Source of the DNA: Nymphalis io
Taxonomy: Eukaryota; Arthropoda; Insecta; Lepidoptera; Nymphalidae
Assembly (NCBI RefSeq): GCF_905147045.1
Contig: NC_065907.1
Coordinates: 5,332,001-5,396,000, forward strand
DNA length: 64,000 bases
Direction of reading: 5' to 3'
A model generated the notes under the pieces. The model ran no database searches and had not been told where the DNA came from. It was given only the letters and a program-made list of their open reading frames with translations. A program made the position numbers and the translations under genes. This document shows positions 1 through 11,500 of this stretch, in pieces (the first letter of the stretch is position 1; every line of letters starts with the position of its first letter).

Positions 1-404
1 ACACAATCACTTACTTTGTAAAAAAAGATATTAATTAACCGAATTGATAATTTCCTTCGTTTTAAAGCCCATTGAAAAGTAACAAAACTAATTAATAAAT
101 AAATTAAGCTAGTCATTTGAATCAAGAGTTAATTTACTACAGAAAATGAGTAAGACGATTGGACGTACAGAGACTACGGAAGAGATTGGAAATAAAGAAT
201 TAAGCTGAGCTTTTCAATTGTTTTATAAAAATAATAAGAAAGGCTTAAAAAAAACGATTCAATTTGACATATTAATTAAGTTCCCACATTTCCAATACAA
301 ATCGTTGATAATTGAATAATTATTTTTAGTTTATTTTCGAATTGTTTTACAAACTTATTCGTATTAGTTCGCAGTGAAATAGGATCTCGATGTCTTAACC
401 GTTT

Positions 405-540
405 TCGGACAAGCCCATCGCGAGTGACAAATTATAGTGCACAAACACAGATTATAAGTGTGTGTGTGCTATGCGCTAACACACTTATAATCCCGTGTCA
501 CGGCGTAACCGACCGGGACGAGCTTAGGAGCAGGACTAAC
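405..540. repeat. Dispersed repeat fragment with internal hairpin
   Basis: This carries the phrase GTGCACAAACACAG followed by a GC-richer tail containing CCGTGTCACGGCG. Related sequence lies at 32300-32400 and 36465-36585, so it is a dispersed family. A 14-bp perfect inverted repeat (450-463 against 479-492, 15-nt loop) sits inside it. I cannot assign the class. Confidence 0.45.
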
Positions 541-819
541 GATATTACGTGTTTTCCGAGGCACTATCTAACTCCGAGCTGCTAAGATTTAAAAACAAAA
601 AAAAAAACAATAACTTTTTATTAATCCAACTCTGTTTCTGAGTCTAAGACCTCAACATCTGAGGCCTGATTAACTAGCTTCTGAAACAACGAGTCAGTCA
701 ACAGGATACAGCAAATGAAAAACAAAAGCAATTTGTCTCAACCACTTTACTGGGACATTCGCTTGAGGAAATAAGCAGCAAATTGTTGATTTGATCATCA
801 GTCACGTGGAGATCTTCCT

Positions 820-855
820 TATATTTATATATATATATATATATCCTATATAAGG

Positions 856-898
<43 letters not shown>

Positions 899-928
899 AT
901 ATATATATATATACCTTATATATCGTCT
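820..928. repeat. TA microsatellite with palindromic interruptions
   Basis: A run of TA dinucleotides is interrupted by CCTATATAAGGCG, AAGG and CCTT blocks. The AAGG and CCTT blocks mirror each other, so the right half (about 890-926) folds on itself. It is probably unstable in replication; no gene association is seen. Confidence 0.9.
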
Positions 929-1564
929 GCATTGTTAATATATCTGCAAGACAACTACCAACTATATTATTCGGTAATATTAAACTATAATGAATATACT
1001 TTTAGATTGCCCCAAGCCGCAATAGGTATGTATTAATATTCTTATTACAATAAATATATAAATTTGTTACATATAATCGATGTGTAACTAAATTATTGCG
1101 CATATTTATTCCAATTACATTAATAGTTTTACCGGGTACCGAAACTGAAATATTAAAGTAGTTTAAATGATTTGATTTTGGAATAAAAAATGTACAATAA
1201 TTAAAAAATATACGTTTTCAATTATAAAAAGCTCATTATTTGATGTAATATTTTGGAGATAACCCAATTAGATTTAAGTAAATTAGTAACGATAACAGCC
1301 GTGATTGGCATCGCGTGTAGACGGGGGACCTTGTTTGATAATTTCGTAGTTATTAAATAGTTTGAATGTCAAATAATGAGTAAAAAAGTTATGATCACAG
1401 AAGTTTTCGAGTGATTATGTTTTGATATCATTGATAAAATAGCCAAAGTCGAAATTCACTTATTAAAGTAATAATTTTCATTAAAATATATCCTAAGGAT
1501 TTTTATTTATTAAAGGATGAACCTAATTGCAATATAAGAAATAAGATTAACCAAATATCTTGCC

Positions 1565-1684
1565 GAAGGATTACAGTATTTTTTAATATGCAATTATTTA
1601 AAGGAATTACTTAAAGTAATTATTTAAAGGAATTATTTAAAGCAATTATTTAAAGGAAGGATTACAGTATTTTTTAATATGCAA
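1565..1684 (+). repeat. Tandem duplication flanking 13-bp repeats
   Basis: A 29-bp segment beginning GAAGGATTACAG occurs at 1565-1593 and again, identical, at 1656-1684. Between them lie about five imperfect copies of the 13-mer AATTATTTAAAGG. The 91-bp period suggests a recent local duplication. Confidence 0.85.
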
Positions 1685-2304
1685 CCAGTGTTTAGAGAAT
1701 ATAAAGGATACAATATATAGAATAAAACACGTAAATCAAAGCAAAAGTATTTACAAGTAGACAAGCTATGGCAATTTTTCAAGCAGATCTCACGCTACGC
1801 CGTCACTATCTTCTAGATTTTTAAGTTATTAGTTTAGTGAGGATAGGGGCAAGTGTTAGTTCCTTTTATCCTTTTCCGTATCCTTAACAACGTGTATGCA
1901 AAATTTCACGAATATAGCTTTAGTTAATAAGTATATATAGTTTATAAGTTAATACGTTAAGCGTTACAAACAAATTCAATATCTAATTTGAAATATCGGT
2001 TAGGATAATTATTTTTAAGGGTTTCGCTTATTCAAATATGTTAAATATTATTTATGAATTTGTGTATTTAATTAATAAAATATTCAAATATAAAAAAATA
2101 CTATGTGACATGAATTATCGTTGCTTCCAACAATATTTCATAGGAATTTAACTTTACAATATAAGCTTAGTAGTACACAACTTGTCAGTTCCGGTGACCG
2201 ACTTCACACGACGGAAGACTAACAATATAGTTTTGTATTTGACTATTTAATAGCAGAAAAGATTTAACAGTTTTAGTATGTATTAAAAACATTGTTTATC
2301 TGGG

Positions 2305-2420
2305 GCCTTATTTTTATTATGACATTTGTTTTGTAAATATAGTATCTTACAATAATACATAAAATATCGATGATGGGTTATTTCTTTATTTCTTCAAAGT
2401 ATTTAAAAAATGAATAAATT
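2305..2420 (+). repeat. Dispersed repeat, copy 1 of 2
   Basis: The segment from TTATTTTTATTATGAC through ACAATAATACATAAA and GATGATGGGTTATTTC recurs in diverged form at 4944-5060. Both copies are on the plus strand. Class unknown. Confidence 0.5.
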
Positions 2421-3432
2421 GAAATTGTACTTTTTATATATCTAGATAAATATAATATCTGTCATGTAATATATTTTAGGGTTGTTAACGCATTACTCAA
2501 TAAAATTATGAATATACATGAATATTTGGTGCACAAATCTTTCTATCTTTCTTCTGTCTATTTAACCTTTCTCAAAAATTATCCTATTTACAAACATATA
2601 CCGTATACACCGTACTGTACCCAGAAGTATTAACAATACTATGTTCATTATAATATGTTTTCTAGAAAAATATCAATATTATAATTTCAAATCTATCTAT
2701 ATGACTACGAAACACAGTTTTATTAAGGTTTATTTTGGAACGTTATTGGTAGTTACAAAATTTGTCGTTGATTTTCATTCGTTATAACAGTTCGCCAAAT
2801 AATATAATAAATCGAATCTATATAATACATATATATAATAAAACATTAGGTATGTATAAAGTTATCTTACCTGGGAAATATGTATATGTATAAACACATA
2901 ACCGCGCTATCATGATCCTCGAACTCAAGGTACATGAAATTCAAAGCCTTGTTCCGTCCCTTATATGTTGCTTATTTATACATTGTTATCAACACATTTT
3001 TGAATGTCTGCTCGGATCTATTTTTTGAATCTTTGGTTTTTATAATACGCGTATTTTTGTTTTAAGAGTTTTGTCAAATAGATTGTAAAATGACAACACG
3101 CCCATCACTTTGTAATTGGAATATAATATGAGTTTCATGTGTCGATACAAAGTAATATGTTTTCTTAATAAAATTATTGTAATAAAAAGTTATTTGAGAA
3201 TAAGAATAAAATAATGTAATATATATAAGATTGTTTGCAAAAATTCATACCTTCACTTCGTATTACTCAAATATATACTCTCGTAAATACCAAAAACCGC
3301 TAAGTTTATCTTGACGTTCGAACTCAAAATACAGGAAATTAATCACACGCCACCACCACCACACATACAATTACGGCAGCACGAAGGTTTATCTAATCAA
3401 TAAATTCAAAAAAACCTCTATCATATTCATAT

Positions 3433-3685
3433 ACTGGTGGTAGAGCTTTGTGCAAGCTCGTCTGGGTAGGTACCACCCACTCATCAAATATTCTACCGCA
3501 AAACAGCTGTACTTGTTATTGTTGTGTTCCGGCTTGAATTGTGAGTGAGCCAGTGTAGTTACAGGCACAAGGGACATAACATTTTAGTTCCCAAGGTTGG
3601 TGGCGCATTGGTTATGTAAGCGTTGGTGACCACTTACCATCAGGTGGCCCATATGCTCGTCCACCTTCCTATTCTATAAAAAAAA
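3433..3685 (+). mobile_element. SINE-A copy, shortened internally
   Basis: This reads from CTGGTGGTAGAGC through TAGGTACCACCCACTCATCA and TTCCTATTCTATAAAAA, ending in a poly-A run, so its sense is plus. Compared with other copies here it lacks about 36 bases between GTAAGCG and TTGGTGACC (the ACATTTCTTACAATGCCAA block). SINE-A resembles Metulj-type nymphalid SINEs from memory. Short ORFs over it are chance. Confidence 0.85.
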
Positions 3686-3789
3686 TTATAAATTTCTGTT
3701 TCTTCATTTTTATGGGATTGCAAACCACTACAGCGATTGACGAGAAATATCTCAATATGATAAATTAGGTTTGGATATACTGCATTTAT

Positions 3790-3890
3790 ATTAATATTAG
3801 CTAATCGGCTTGGCTTCGCACGGGTAGATAAGAAGAAAAATGTATTTTGGATAGGATTTGCGTAAAATCCGTTCTTAGTGAGCGGCGTCG
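3790..3890 (-). repeat. Dispersed repeat, reverse of 37340-37425
   Basis: GCTTCGCACGGGTAGATAA and AAAATCCGTTCTTAGTGAGC appear here; the reverse complement of the same pair (CACTAAGAACGGATTTTATC, ACCCGTTCGAAGCCGGG) appears at 37340-37425. It is a short, old interspersed repeat, perhaps the 3' tail of a non-LTR element; class not established. Confidence 0.5.
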
Positions 3891-4589
3891 GCAGTACCTC
3901 TAAGAAAAGTACCCGGCGATTCCTATCGAATAGGAAAAAGGCAATATGATATGGATACAATTTTTTCTGTCGAAAAACTCGTGATAATGATTTCTACTGA
4001 TTTCAACACTAAGTTCAAAATAAATACTTCAGTCTCGTATTCATTTCAAATTATTATATATGTATTACATTATTTGTAAGCCGGAATTCAAACTGTCAAA
4101 TTATTATTAATTATAGCAACTTTTATTAATTAATCAACTCAAATCTGTATGTTACTTCGTCACCTTAATTTAACTTAAACTTATTTGAACTTAAGTTCAC
4201 TTCGCTTTATTCGAAATCAGTGACCTGATTATCAAATTATCAGAACATAATAAAAGGAGCGAGTGCAAAGCATTAGAAATTTTGCGTTACAAATGATTAA
4301 TATCGAAACGTAACATACTTAAAATGCTCTAAATATATTACCTTAATATTTTACTTCCTTAGATATAGAAAATAAGTGCGAGCACAAATTATCATTACAA
4401 CAATGTTAAATTGAATATCAGTCGATTCAGTTGCTAAGGCATCATGATATAACAAAGAAATAGATATTATTTTATTATATTAAATATAACTGCGTATTTA
4501 TTATATTAACTTGATAAAATTTAATAGCGTAAAGTATTCAGTTACGTGTAGCACTAATAACAACTTTAATATACATTCGAGTACATATC

Positions 4590-4700
4590 CTCACATCATG
4601 AAATTTGTATATACATTGTCAGGGGTACAGAAAAGGACATAGGGTAACACTTGAACGCCCACCACGAACACGCGAGCATATCCGCAGGCGGAAACTGCTA
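4590..4700 (+). repeat. Dispersed repeat ending in GC-rich tail, copy 1
   Basis: The phrases CATCATGAAATTTGTATATA and CGCAGGCGGAAACTGC match in order a family also seen at 26445-26610 and 62330-62460. This family is common in lepidopteran DNA from memory; whether it is a LINE tail or a Helitron-like piece cannot be told here. Confidence 0.45.
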
Positions 4701-4943
4701 TCGAATAAAACGAAATAACGCGTGTATCATAAAATCCAATTGAATGTAACGACTTAAAAAAATACTTAGCATACTAGCAACTGTAAATTTCAGTGTTTGT
4801 GATTTTAGTATGAAAGAAGTGACAATCACGTTTATTGCATTTTTAATATCATGGAAAATAATACAAGTGGGTTGTAAAATTGTACCCTTTATTATTACAA
4901 TATGGCTAAAAATAGCCAAATTGTAAATATCAAAGGGCAATAA

Positions 4944-5060
4944 AAATGTTATTTTAATTATACCATTTGTTTCGTAAGGTAAGTTACAATAATACATAAA
5001 CGATCGATGATGGATTATTTCTTTATATTATTTAAAATTTACTATATAATAATGTATTTA
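4944..5060 (+). repeat. Dispersed repeat, copy 2 of 2
   Basis: Diverged partner of 2305-2420, sharing ACAATAATACATAAA and GATGATGGATTATTTC in the same order and orientation. Confidence 0.5.
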
Positions 5061-5707
5061 ATACATGTACACTTTGAGCATTAATGCTAACCTACTTGTT
5101 ACTCAATAACAAACTCTACCTTTCTTTACATAAAAGTATAATAGTTTTGTCGGCATAAAGTACATGCTTATTAACTTCGTTAAAGCACTTCGTTTTAATC
5201 GAAACAAACTACACTACATGTACAGTTCATGTACATATATTATTCATATAATATTCCATTAATATTATAACTAATAGTTAAGCGCTTTTTATTCGCTTCT
5301 TTTATTGATATTCCTCAATACAAAATTTGTAATATTTAAAAAAGTATTTTTTTTATTGAGCAATTGAGTGAGGTGTAAACCATCGTTCATCGATTATCGA
5401 AGCAGACTGTGCAATATTTCATTGAGCCTGGTGTAGCTGTTAAAACGCCCCATGGGCGTGACAACAGAGATGTTACGAGAGTAATGAATTCAGCTGTTTG
5501 ATCGTTTAATGTATTCTAAAGACTGAATAATGGTATCTTTACAACACAATAAAATAAATCCTTTGTTAAATTTCATAAAAAAAAAACAATTGATGTTCGA
5601 TTCAAAATCAATTTATATTTTATTGCAGCTGCGTTACAAGCTTAATTTAAATGAAAGTTACCAACTTTTCGGAATGTAAATTCGTCCAAGAAAAATTGGC
5701 AAGAAAC

Positions 5708-6302
5708 TTTTTTTTATATAGATTAGGAAGGCGGACGAGCATATAACATACCTGATGGTAAGTGGTCACCAAAGCCCATAGACATTGGCATGTAAGAAAT
5801 GTGAATCATCGCTTACATCACCAATGCGCCACCAACCTTGGGAACTAAGATGTTATGTCCCTTGTGCCTGTAATAACACTGGCTCACTCACCCTTCAAAC
5901 CGGAACACAACAATACCAATTCACTGGTGGTAGAGCTTTGTGCAAGCTCGTCTGGGTAGGTACCACCCACTCATCAGATATTCTACCGCAAAACAGCAAT
6001 ACTTGATATTGTTGTGTTCCGGTTTGAAGGGTGAGTGAGCCAGTGTAATTAAAGGCACAAGGGACATAAAATCTTAGTTCCCAAGGTTGGTGGCGCATTG
6101 GCTATAAGCGATGGTTGACATTTCTTACAATGCCAATGTCTAAGGGCGTTTGGTGACCACTTACCATCAGGTGGCCCATATGCTCGTCCGCCTTCCTATT
6201 CTATAAAAAAAAAAAATACCAAGTACTGCTGTTTGCGGTAGAATATTTGATGAGTGGGTGGTACTTACCCAGACGATCTTGCACAAAGCTCTACCACCAG
6301 TA
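5708..6302 (-). mobile_element. SINE-A copy (outer), split by another SINE-A
   Basis: The left part (5708-5919) runs from a poly-T start through the 3' two thirds of SINE-A in reverse; the right part (6217-6302) completes the 5' end (TTTGCGGTAGAATATTTGAT ... CTACCACCAGT). It is interrupted by a plus-strand SINE-A at 5920-6216. The octamer AATACCAA occurs at both junctions (5912-5919 and 6215-6222), as expected for a target-site duplication. The outer copy must be the older one. Confidence 0.92.
5920..6216 (+). mobile_element. SINE-A copy (inner), full length with poly-A
   Basis: A full SINE-A in plus sense, from CACTGGTGGTAGAGC to TTCCTATTCTATAAAA and a long A run. It belongs to the variant with CTAAGGGCGTTTGGTGACC. 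It sits inside the outer SINE-A, bounded by AATACCAA repeats. Open frames in both directions across it are by-products of the element. Confidence 0.93.
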
Positions 6303-6507
6303 AAAACTAAGTAGTTACTCTTTTTCTTTTCTATACAGGTTATTAAATACAATTGAATTATTATTTATCGAGCACGGAAATCAACGAATTCTAGATCTAT
6401 TAGTTGCTAGTTTTTTTTTATCTATAATATAATATTAGTAAGTAATATACTTAATACAATTACTGTTTTTATCATCAAATTTAAATGAATTAAAAGCTAA
6501 ATATGGC

Positions 6508-6665
6508 TTCACGCAGACCTATCCAGGCAGGCACGCAAACACCAAAGCTTTGTATTGTAATGTTTTGGTTTGAATGTTGAATAGTCTAATTACAGGCATA
6601 ATGGACATAACATCTTAGATCCCGAGGTTAGTGGCATATTTACGATGTAAGAACTAGTTGGAATG
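6508..6665 (+). mobile_element. Old SINE-A-related fragment
   Basis: Diverged match in order: CCTATCCAGGCAGGCACGC, AATGTTTTGGTTTGAATG, TAATTACAGGCATAATGGAC, ATCTTAGATCCCGAGG. It has many more changes than the neighbouring copies and lacks a poly-A tail. Confidence 0.6.
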
Positions 6666-7313
6666 GGACTTTAAAGTACCATTGTCACTTCAAAGTTAAC
6701 CCTTCACTAACTAAAGATAAATTATTTATTTGTCAACACCAACAAGTAGTACAACAAATATACATAATTAGCCAAAAAATCAACGTAACTATTTCGGTAA
6801 TTGCCTGTAAAAAATACAGGTGTCTAAAATAACTTGAAATATAAGTCAAAATTGTAAAAAACTAATAATAATATTTAAAAAAAACATAATACATTTTTTT
6901 GTCAATAGATTAAAAATAAGTTGAATGAAATATTTAAACGAGATAATTTCCGTTTTTTATTGTAATTTTTGTATTTTAATATTAATTAAGCATTAAGTTT
7001 TGTCCATGTAATGTATTATGTACGGTATTTACTTTTCCCTTATCTCCGACAAACATTCAGTTTCCCCTTTAGCCGTCCGAGTAAAATCAATGTTCATGAA
7101 TATGAGTTACACGAGCCGCGTCATTATTTGAATCGATGACATTTTATATAAATTACGTCAATACTTATTATCTTATTCAATTCGATTCAATTTATTTACT
7201 TGCGAATATACTTTAGGTACATTTCAGATATAACAATATTTTCGTACATTTAACTAAGAGCACAACAATTGAGTGATATATGTACATATAATTTTTGAAC
7301 ATATTAAAGAAAA

Positions 7314-7592
7314 AGCCTGTAAATGTCCCACTGCTGGACTACAGCTTCTTCTCCTTTTTGAGGACAAGCTTTTGGAGCTTTGTCTACCACGCTGCTAAAA
7401 TACTGATTGGTGGACAAGTGACAGATTTTCATCCACATATGCAGTTTTTCTCACAATGTGTTCCTTCACCGCCACGCACCACATGAATTATAAAAACAAA
7501 TTAAGCTCATGGAAATTCTATGGTGCTTACTCGCGATTAAACTTAAAATCATATCAGTTCATGTCTTCGAACCACCGAACCATCACGGCTCA
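7314..7592 (-). mobile_element. SINE-B (tRNA-derived) copy, diverged
   Basis: In reverse sense it shows the SINE-B landmarks: the tail motif (TGTCCCACTGCTGGAC on plus), CTTCACCGCCACGCACCACA, and a head ending in ACCGAACCATCACGGCT. SINE-B carries tRNA-like A and B boxes (best seen at 57326-57647). The 63-codon frame across it is not a gene. Confidence 0.8.
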
Positions 7593-7789
7593 ATTGTATA
7601 TAATATATGAATTTAATAAATAATAGGCATTATAGGTATGCTTATTCATGTCAAAATACGCTACGAGTTTTTTTAATTTTAGGAAGAATACCACCTGTAA
7701 ACCTTATGGTACTTGTAAGTAAGATGTTTGTGGTTTAGCCACGTCTTACACCGTTAACGCAACACCAATCAAGAGATATGTATATATTG

Positions 7790-7895
7790 TTATATTCCTG
7801 GTGCCTTTCATTATACTAATCATCCATCAAACCGGAACCGATAAATACAAAATTATTGATTAGTGGGTTAGTCACCCAGACGGACACGCAGAATA
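7790..7895 (-). mobile_element. Old SINE-A-related fragment
   Basis: Diverged order of CATCAAACCGGAACCGATAA, GATTAGTGGGTTAGTCACCC and AGACGGACACGC matches the 5' half of SINE-A in reverse. Weak but collinear. Confidence 0.45.
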
Positions 7896-8109
7896 CCCAA
7901 CAACCGGGTATTAAAAAATGAATTGTTTATCAATAATTTATTTTATTCTGTTTAAATGAAATGAAATATATTTATTAAAGAGTAGATTAACCAATAATTG
8001 ATAAAATTGATATAATTTTACATAATCTTAGCTAAATTGTTCGTGGGACAGTTTTAATTAATACCTAGATTTTCAAATCAGTCTCACTATAATATTTATA
8101 ACCAAGGAA

Positions 8110-8205
8110 TGCCCTTAGGGGTAAGACCGACACTTCGCCATGACGGCAAACGTCATAACGCTCGCTTATGTCGACGGTCCCTCCTACCTTGTTTTTATTT
8201 ATTTT
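8110..8205 (+). repeat. Dispersed repeat, copy 1 of 2
   Basis: GGTAAGACCGACACTTCGCC, ATGACGGCAAACGTCATAAC and GTCGACGG match, in order, a second copy at 9560-9650 with ATAAGACCGACTCTTACGCC and GTGACGGCACACG. Confidence 0.5.
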
Positions 8206-8799
8206 ATTCCATATATATTTATTGGTTTTATTATTTTTTTCTATAACCATCAATTTCTTGTGTTTCACATCTGCTGGATGTCTCGCGACGGCTATATTCT
8301 TTCATCTTTCTGCTTGATTTTTTCACTATATAGTATACATGGCTAAAAACATTTTGCCGCTCACACAAGCTTGTTGCCCTGAGCTATAGCTCAATTAGCC
8401 GATATGTAAATACACACCTGGAAATATATAAAGGTAACTAGAGTTCATTTATTGTAAAGAACAATAACGAACCGTAGCTTTCTGATCCAAAACAACGACG
8501 CATTTATATTTTATCTGCAACATTGGTTTTTGGAATTACATTTTGTAATACATTGTTTATGCTTTAGATCGGGCAAAGTGGAGACATAGATGCAGGAAAG
8601 CGGACCCTGGCGTTACTAGGCCGAGAAAACGCTAGGCAGAAGCCTAAAAAAATATAATATAGTTTTAAAAATGTTTTGAAAAGGCACTAGAAATAGAAAA
8701 CTAACGGTTCTACTTATTAATGTAATTTAGAAAGTAATTACTTAATTAGCTGAATGCTGATTTATAAGTTTGTTATCGTTGATTTGACTTTTCTTTCTG

Positions 8800-8980
8800 T
8801 TGCGGCTTCTAACCGGCTGGACCGATTTTCTTGTTTTTTATGTGTAATTGTGTAGGTTCAAGTAGGTTTTTCTATAGTTTAGACTGGACCGGGTAGGTGA
8901 CGCAGCGATTGAGGTCCAGGATATATTTTTTGACAAAAAAATAAAATTCTTACTTTACCCGTACGAATTCAGCTAGTGTT
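8800..8980 (+). repeat. Non-LTR-tail-like dispersed repeat
   Basis: Begins TTGCGGCTTCTAACCGGCTG and ends TACCCGTACGAATTCAGCTA. This 'accession' style (sentence about a binding phrase ACCGATTTTCTTG, then a closing AGCTAGT) is typical of insect interspersed repeats from memory. Class not assigned. Confidence 0.4.
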
Positions 8981-10955
8981 CTATATTATATATTTAACAA
9001 ACTTGAAACTCAACGCCTTACAATATTAGAATTATTCAGAAATTGATATGCGCCATTGACTTCTAATTAATTATTATAGCATTTAAATATATAAGTTAAC
9101 GGATCAGCATTAGTCGATTTGCAACATTTCTTGAGTGAGACGCAAAGTGAGATTTTAATGAATAAAACTGCCATTCGCCTTCAAATATATCTATTATGAT
9201 AACAGTAGCTTATTATATGGTATACATTAAACTGGGTTCGACATATTCGATATTTCCATATTATCCAAAAAGGCTTTATTACGTTTTAATGAGTACGAAC
9301 CCCAAAAATTTTATGAGTATAATAGGCCTTTATGGAATATAATACTTTTTTATCCTAAAATCGTACGTAGATAATGCTTCGTATTATAATTAAAAACTTA
9401 TGGAATGGGTTGACCTTTTCGGCGTTCTCTTCACAAAACAGGCCCTTGTCACATTTTAAACTTTAATTAGCTTGGGCTTTTTATGTTATTGTTAGTTATA
9501 AGTTGTTTCAGGTTAAGATTTGTTTTTTTATATCTTTTTGTTGGGAAACATCTATTGACGCGTATTGAGGATAAGACCGACTCTTACGCCGTGACGGCAC
9601 ACGACACGATGTCATCTTTGACGGGTTAAACGTTACACGTTCACGTATACTATATCTACTTCATAAATTCTCCGTGTGAGTTTATGTATTTTACATTTAT
9701 CAAAAATATATTATTATTTCATTGAAGAAACTGTTTTTATTTTATTTCATTTTTTATTGATTTTTTTTATTTTTAAATTTTAATGACAATCAATTTCGGT
9801 ATTTTACCGGTCTGAGGTCCCATGATGGCCATATTCGTTTCATGAGTGTGACAAGTATGACAGGAGGCCGCATGATGGTCAGCATTAAAATGTACCCTTA
9901 TTCATAAATAATGGAAATAAAATAATTACACTTGAGGCCTTAAAACCAGAGTACTGCAATACGTAGTATTCATTCTTGGTTTAATGGGAATTGGGGAATG
10001 GGATTCGCATAGAAATATCAATTTAATCTTTTATCACAATAATATATAGTAGATGGTACGATAATAGTAGTTTTGCATCGTTCTATTAATACAATAATAT
10101 CCACTTCAATAGCATAAACTATTGTTCATTTAAATGAAACAAAAACATTAAAGGCATTTATTTATTTCAGATCTTCTGATTTAATTACAATTTATCTTCC
10201 GTCTGGCGCTATAACACGGATCAACACCCAACACCAAAGGATCAGGGATTTATTTCCGGCAGCTAATAAATATATGTGTTAACTATGCTAATTTATTTTG
10301 GTTGGTGTTTTTGTTTATATGTACCGTATTATTTTACCTCAACAACGTTTAGCCGGCGGTAATATATTACAAAGAAAAAATTTCTTAAAGTCGTAAGAGA
10401 AATATTCGGATGGGAATATACATTCCAGTATAGTTACAAGGTCTGAACAAAAGCATTTATTTAAATTTGTCGATGTACTAAATTTCTTTCCGTCAATAAG
10501 CTGACAATCATTATAATATGAAGAAAATAATAAAAAGTTTTTAGTTTTCATATAAAGATATTTTTGAAAGACAGATTTATAATATATTTCTGCTTTTATA
10601 TAAAGTGTTTCTCAGCACTGCTCAAATGAGACAACTCAGGTTTAAAAGAGAAGTGACAAATCGCCTAGTTTACCGCCCTTGTTTCACGCTTAAATGCTCA
10701 AAGGATTTCCTATTCATAAAATAATAATTAAAATTATTTTACAATCTGCAATGACATTAAGTAATATACATACAAATAAAAACAAACGAATTAATAACTC
10801 CCTTCTTTTTGAAGTAGGTTAAAAAATTCGCAACACACAATTTAGTGCTTGTTTTAATAACATTAATTCTAATAAGTTAATAATAACTGCGCAAGAATAA
10901 TAATGATTACTGCACTGCACTTTTTTGGCAACAATTATACTTATTTTTGTATTGT
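8981..10955. other. AT-rich non-coding stretch
   Basis: No gene seen. Contains the second copy of a short dispersed repeat at 9560-9650. A 70-codon minus frame near 10339-10551 has no family features and is likely chance. Confidence 0.6.
9560..9650 (+). repeat. Dispersed repeat, copy 2 of 2
   Basis: Partner of 8110-8205, with GGATAAGACCGACTCTTACG and GTGACGGCACACG in the same order. The copies differ at many positions, so they are old. Confidence 0.5.
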
Positions 10956-10959
10956 GTGT

Positions 10960-11218
10960 TTTTATATAACACAGGTAAGCCAACTGGCAAATAGGCCACC
11001 TAATGTTGAACGGTCAACATCATTGGCATAAACATTTTCGCCGTAAGAAAAAACTCATCATTCATTAAATCGCCAATAAGGAACTAAGTTATTATGTTCC
11101 TTGTGCCTGTCCTTACACTGGTTCATTTGCCCTTCCTTCCAACCGGAATACAACAACATACTAAGTATTGCTGTATAGTGTACATAATATATGATGAGTG
11201 GGTAGTACCTACCCAGTA
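10960..11218 (-). mobile_element. Old SINE-A-related copy
   Basis: Collinear but diverged from SINE-A in reverse: GGCAAATAGGCCACCTAATG, GGAACTAAGTTATTATGTTC, CTTGTGCCTGTCCTTACACT, and GATGAGTGGGTAGTACCTAC. Overlapping open frames of 65-79 codons are products of the repeat. Confidence 0.7.
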
Positions 11219-11309
11219 AAGTAAGTGTATTTTTAACATAAAATAAACAATCAAACAACTGTATGTAAAAGAAATGTAAAGAGTATACAGGTGACACCTA
11301 ATGACGTAA

Positions 11310-11500
11310 AAGTACCACAACTGGGCTATTGCCTCTTCTCTTTCAGGTTTGAGCTTATTTCGTCATACTTCTCCAATGCGTGTCGGCGGATACATATGAG
11401 GAAATTTTTCCTTTGTTCCTGCATCAGAGAGCATGAGATGAATTATAAGCATAAATTAAGCACATGAAAATCCTGTGGTGCTTACCCAGTTTTACACCAG
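11310..11500 (-). mobile_element. SINE-B fragment
   Basis: Plus strand shows GCTATTGCCTCTTCTC, AGAGCATGAGATGAATTATA, AATTAAGCACATGAAAATCC and GGTGCTTACCCAG, the SINE-B body in reverse. The tRNA-like head is missing or decayed. Confidence 0.7.

Larger units (their letters stand above)
1..3432. other. AT-rich non-coding stretch
   Basis: I see no gene here on either strand. It holds a dispersed repeat with a hairpin (405-540), a TA array (820-928), a small tandem duplication (1565-1684) and one copy of a repeat recurring at 4944-5060. The rest is AT-rich sequence with frequent stops in all frames. On the receptor's strand this lies more than 24 kb downstream of its exon, so it may be intron or intergenic. 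Confidence 0.6.
3690..5700. other. AT-rich non-coding stretch
   Basis: No supportable gene; the open frames (up to about 100 codons) have no recognisable domain and coincide with repeats. It includes decayed dispersed repeats at 3790-3890, 4590-4700 and 4944-5060. Confidence 0.5.

Noticed and set aside
820..928. TA array as an origin or regulatory element
   Set aside because: Simple TA repeats are common in such genomes and nothing nearby supports a function.
5785..6352. Several 60-75 codon frames starting MACKKCES, MRHQPWEL and similar
   Set aside because: They are translations of SINE-A in either direction; the same peptide recurs at 30605, 45981 and 53373 wherever a SINE-A lies.
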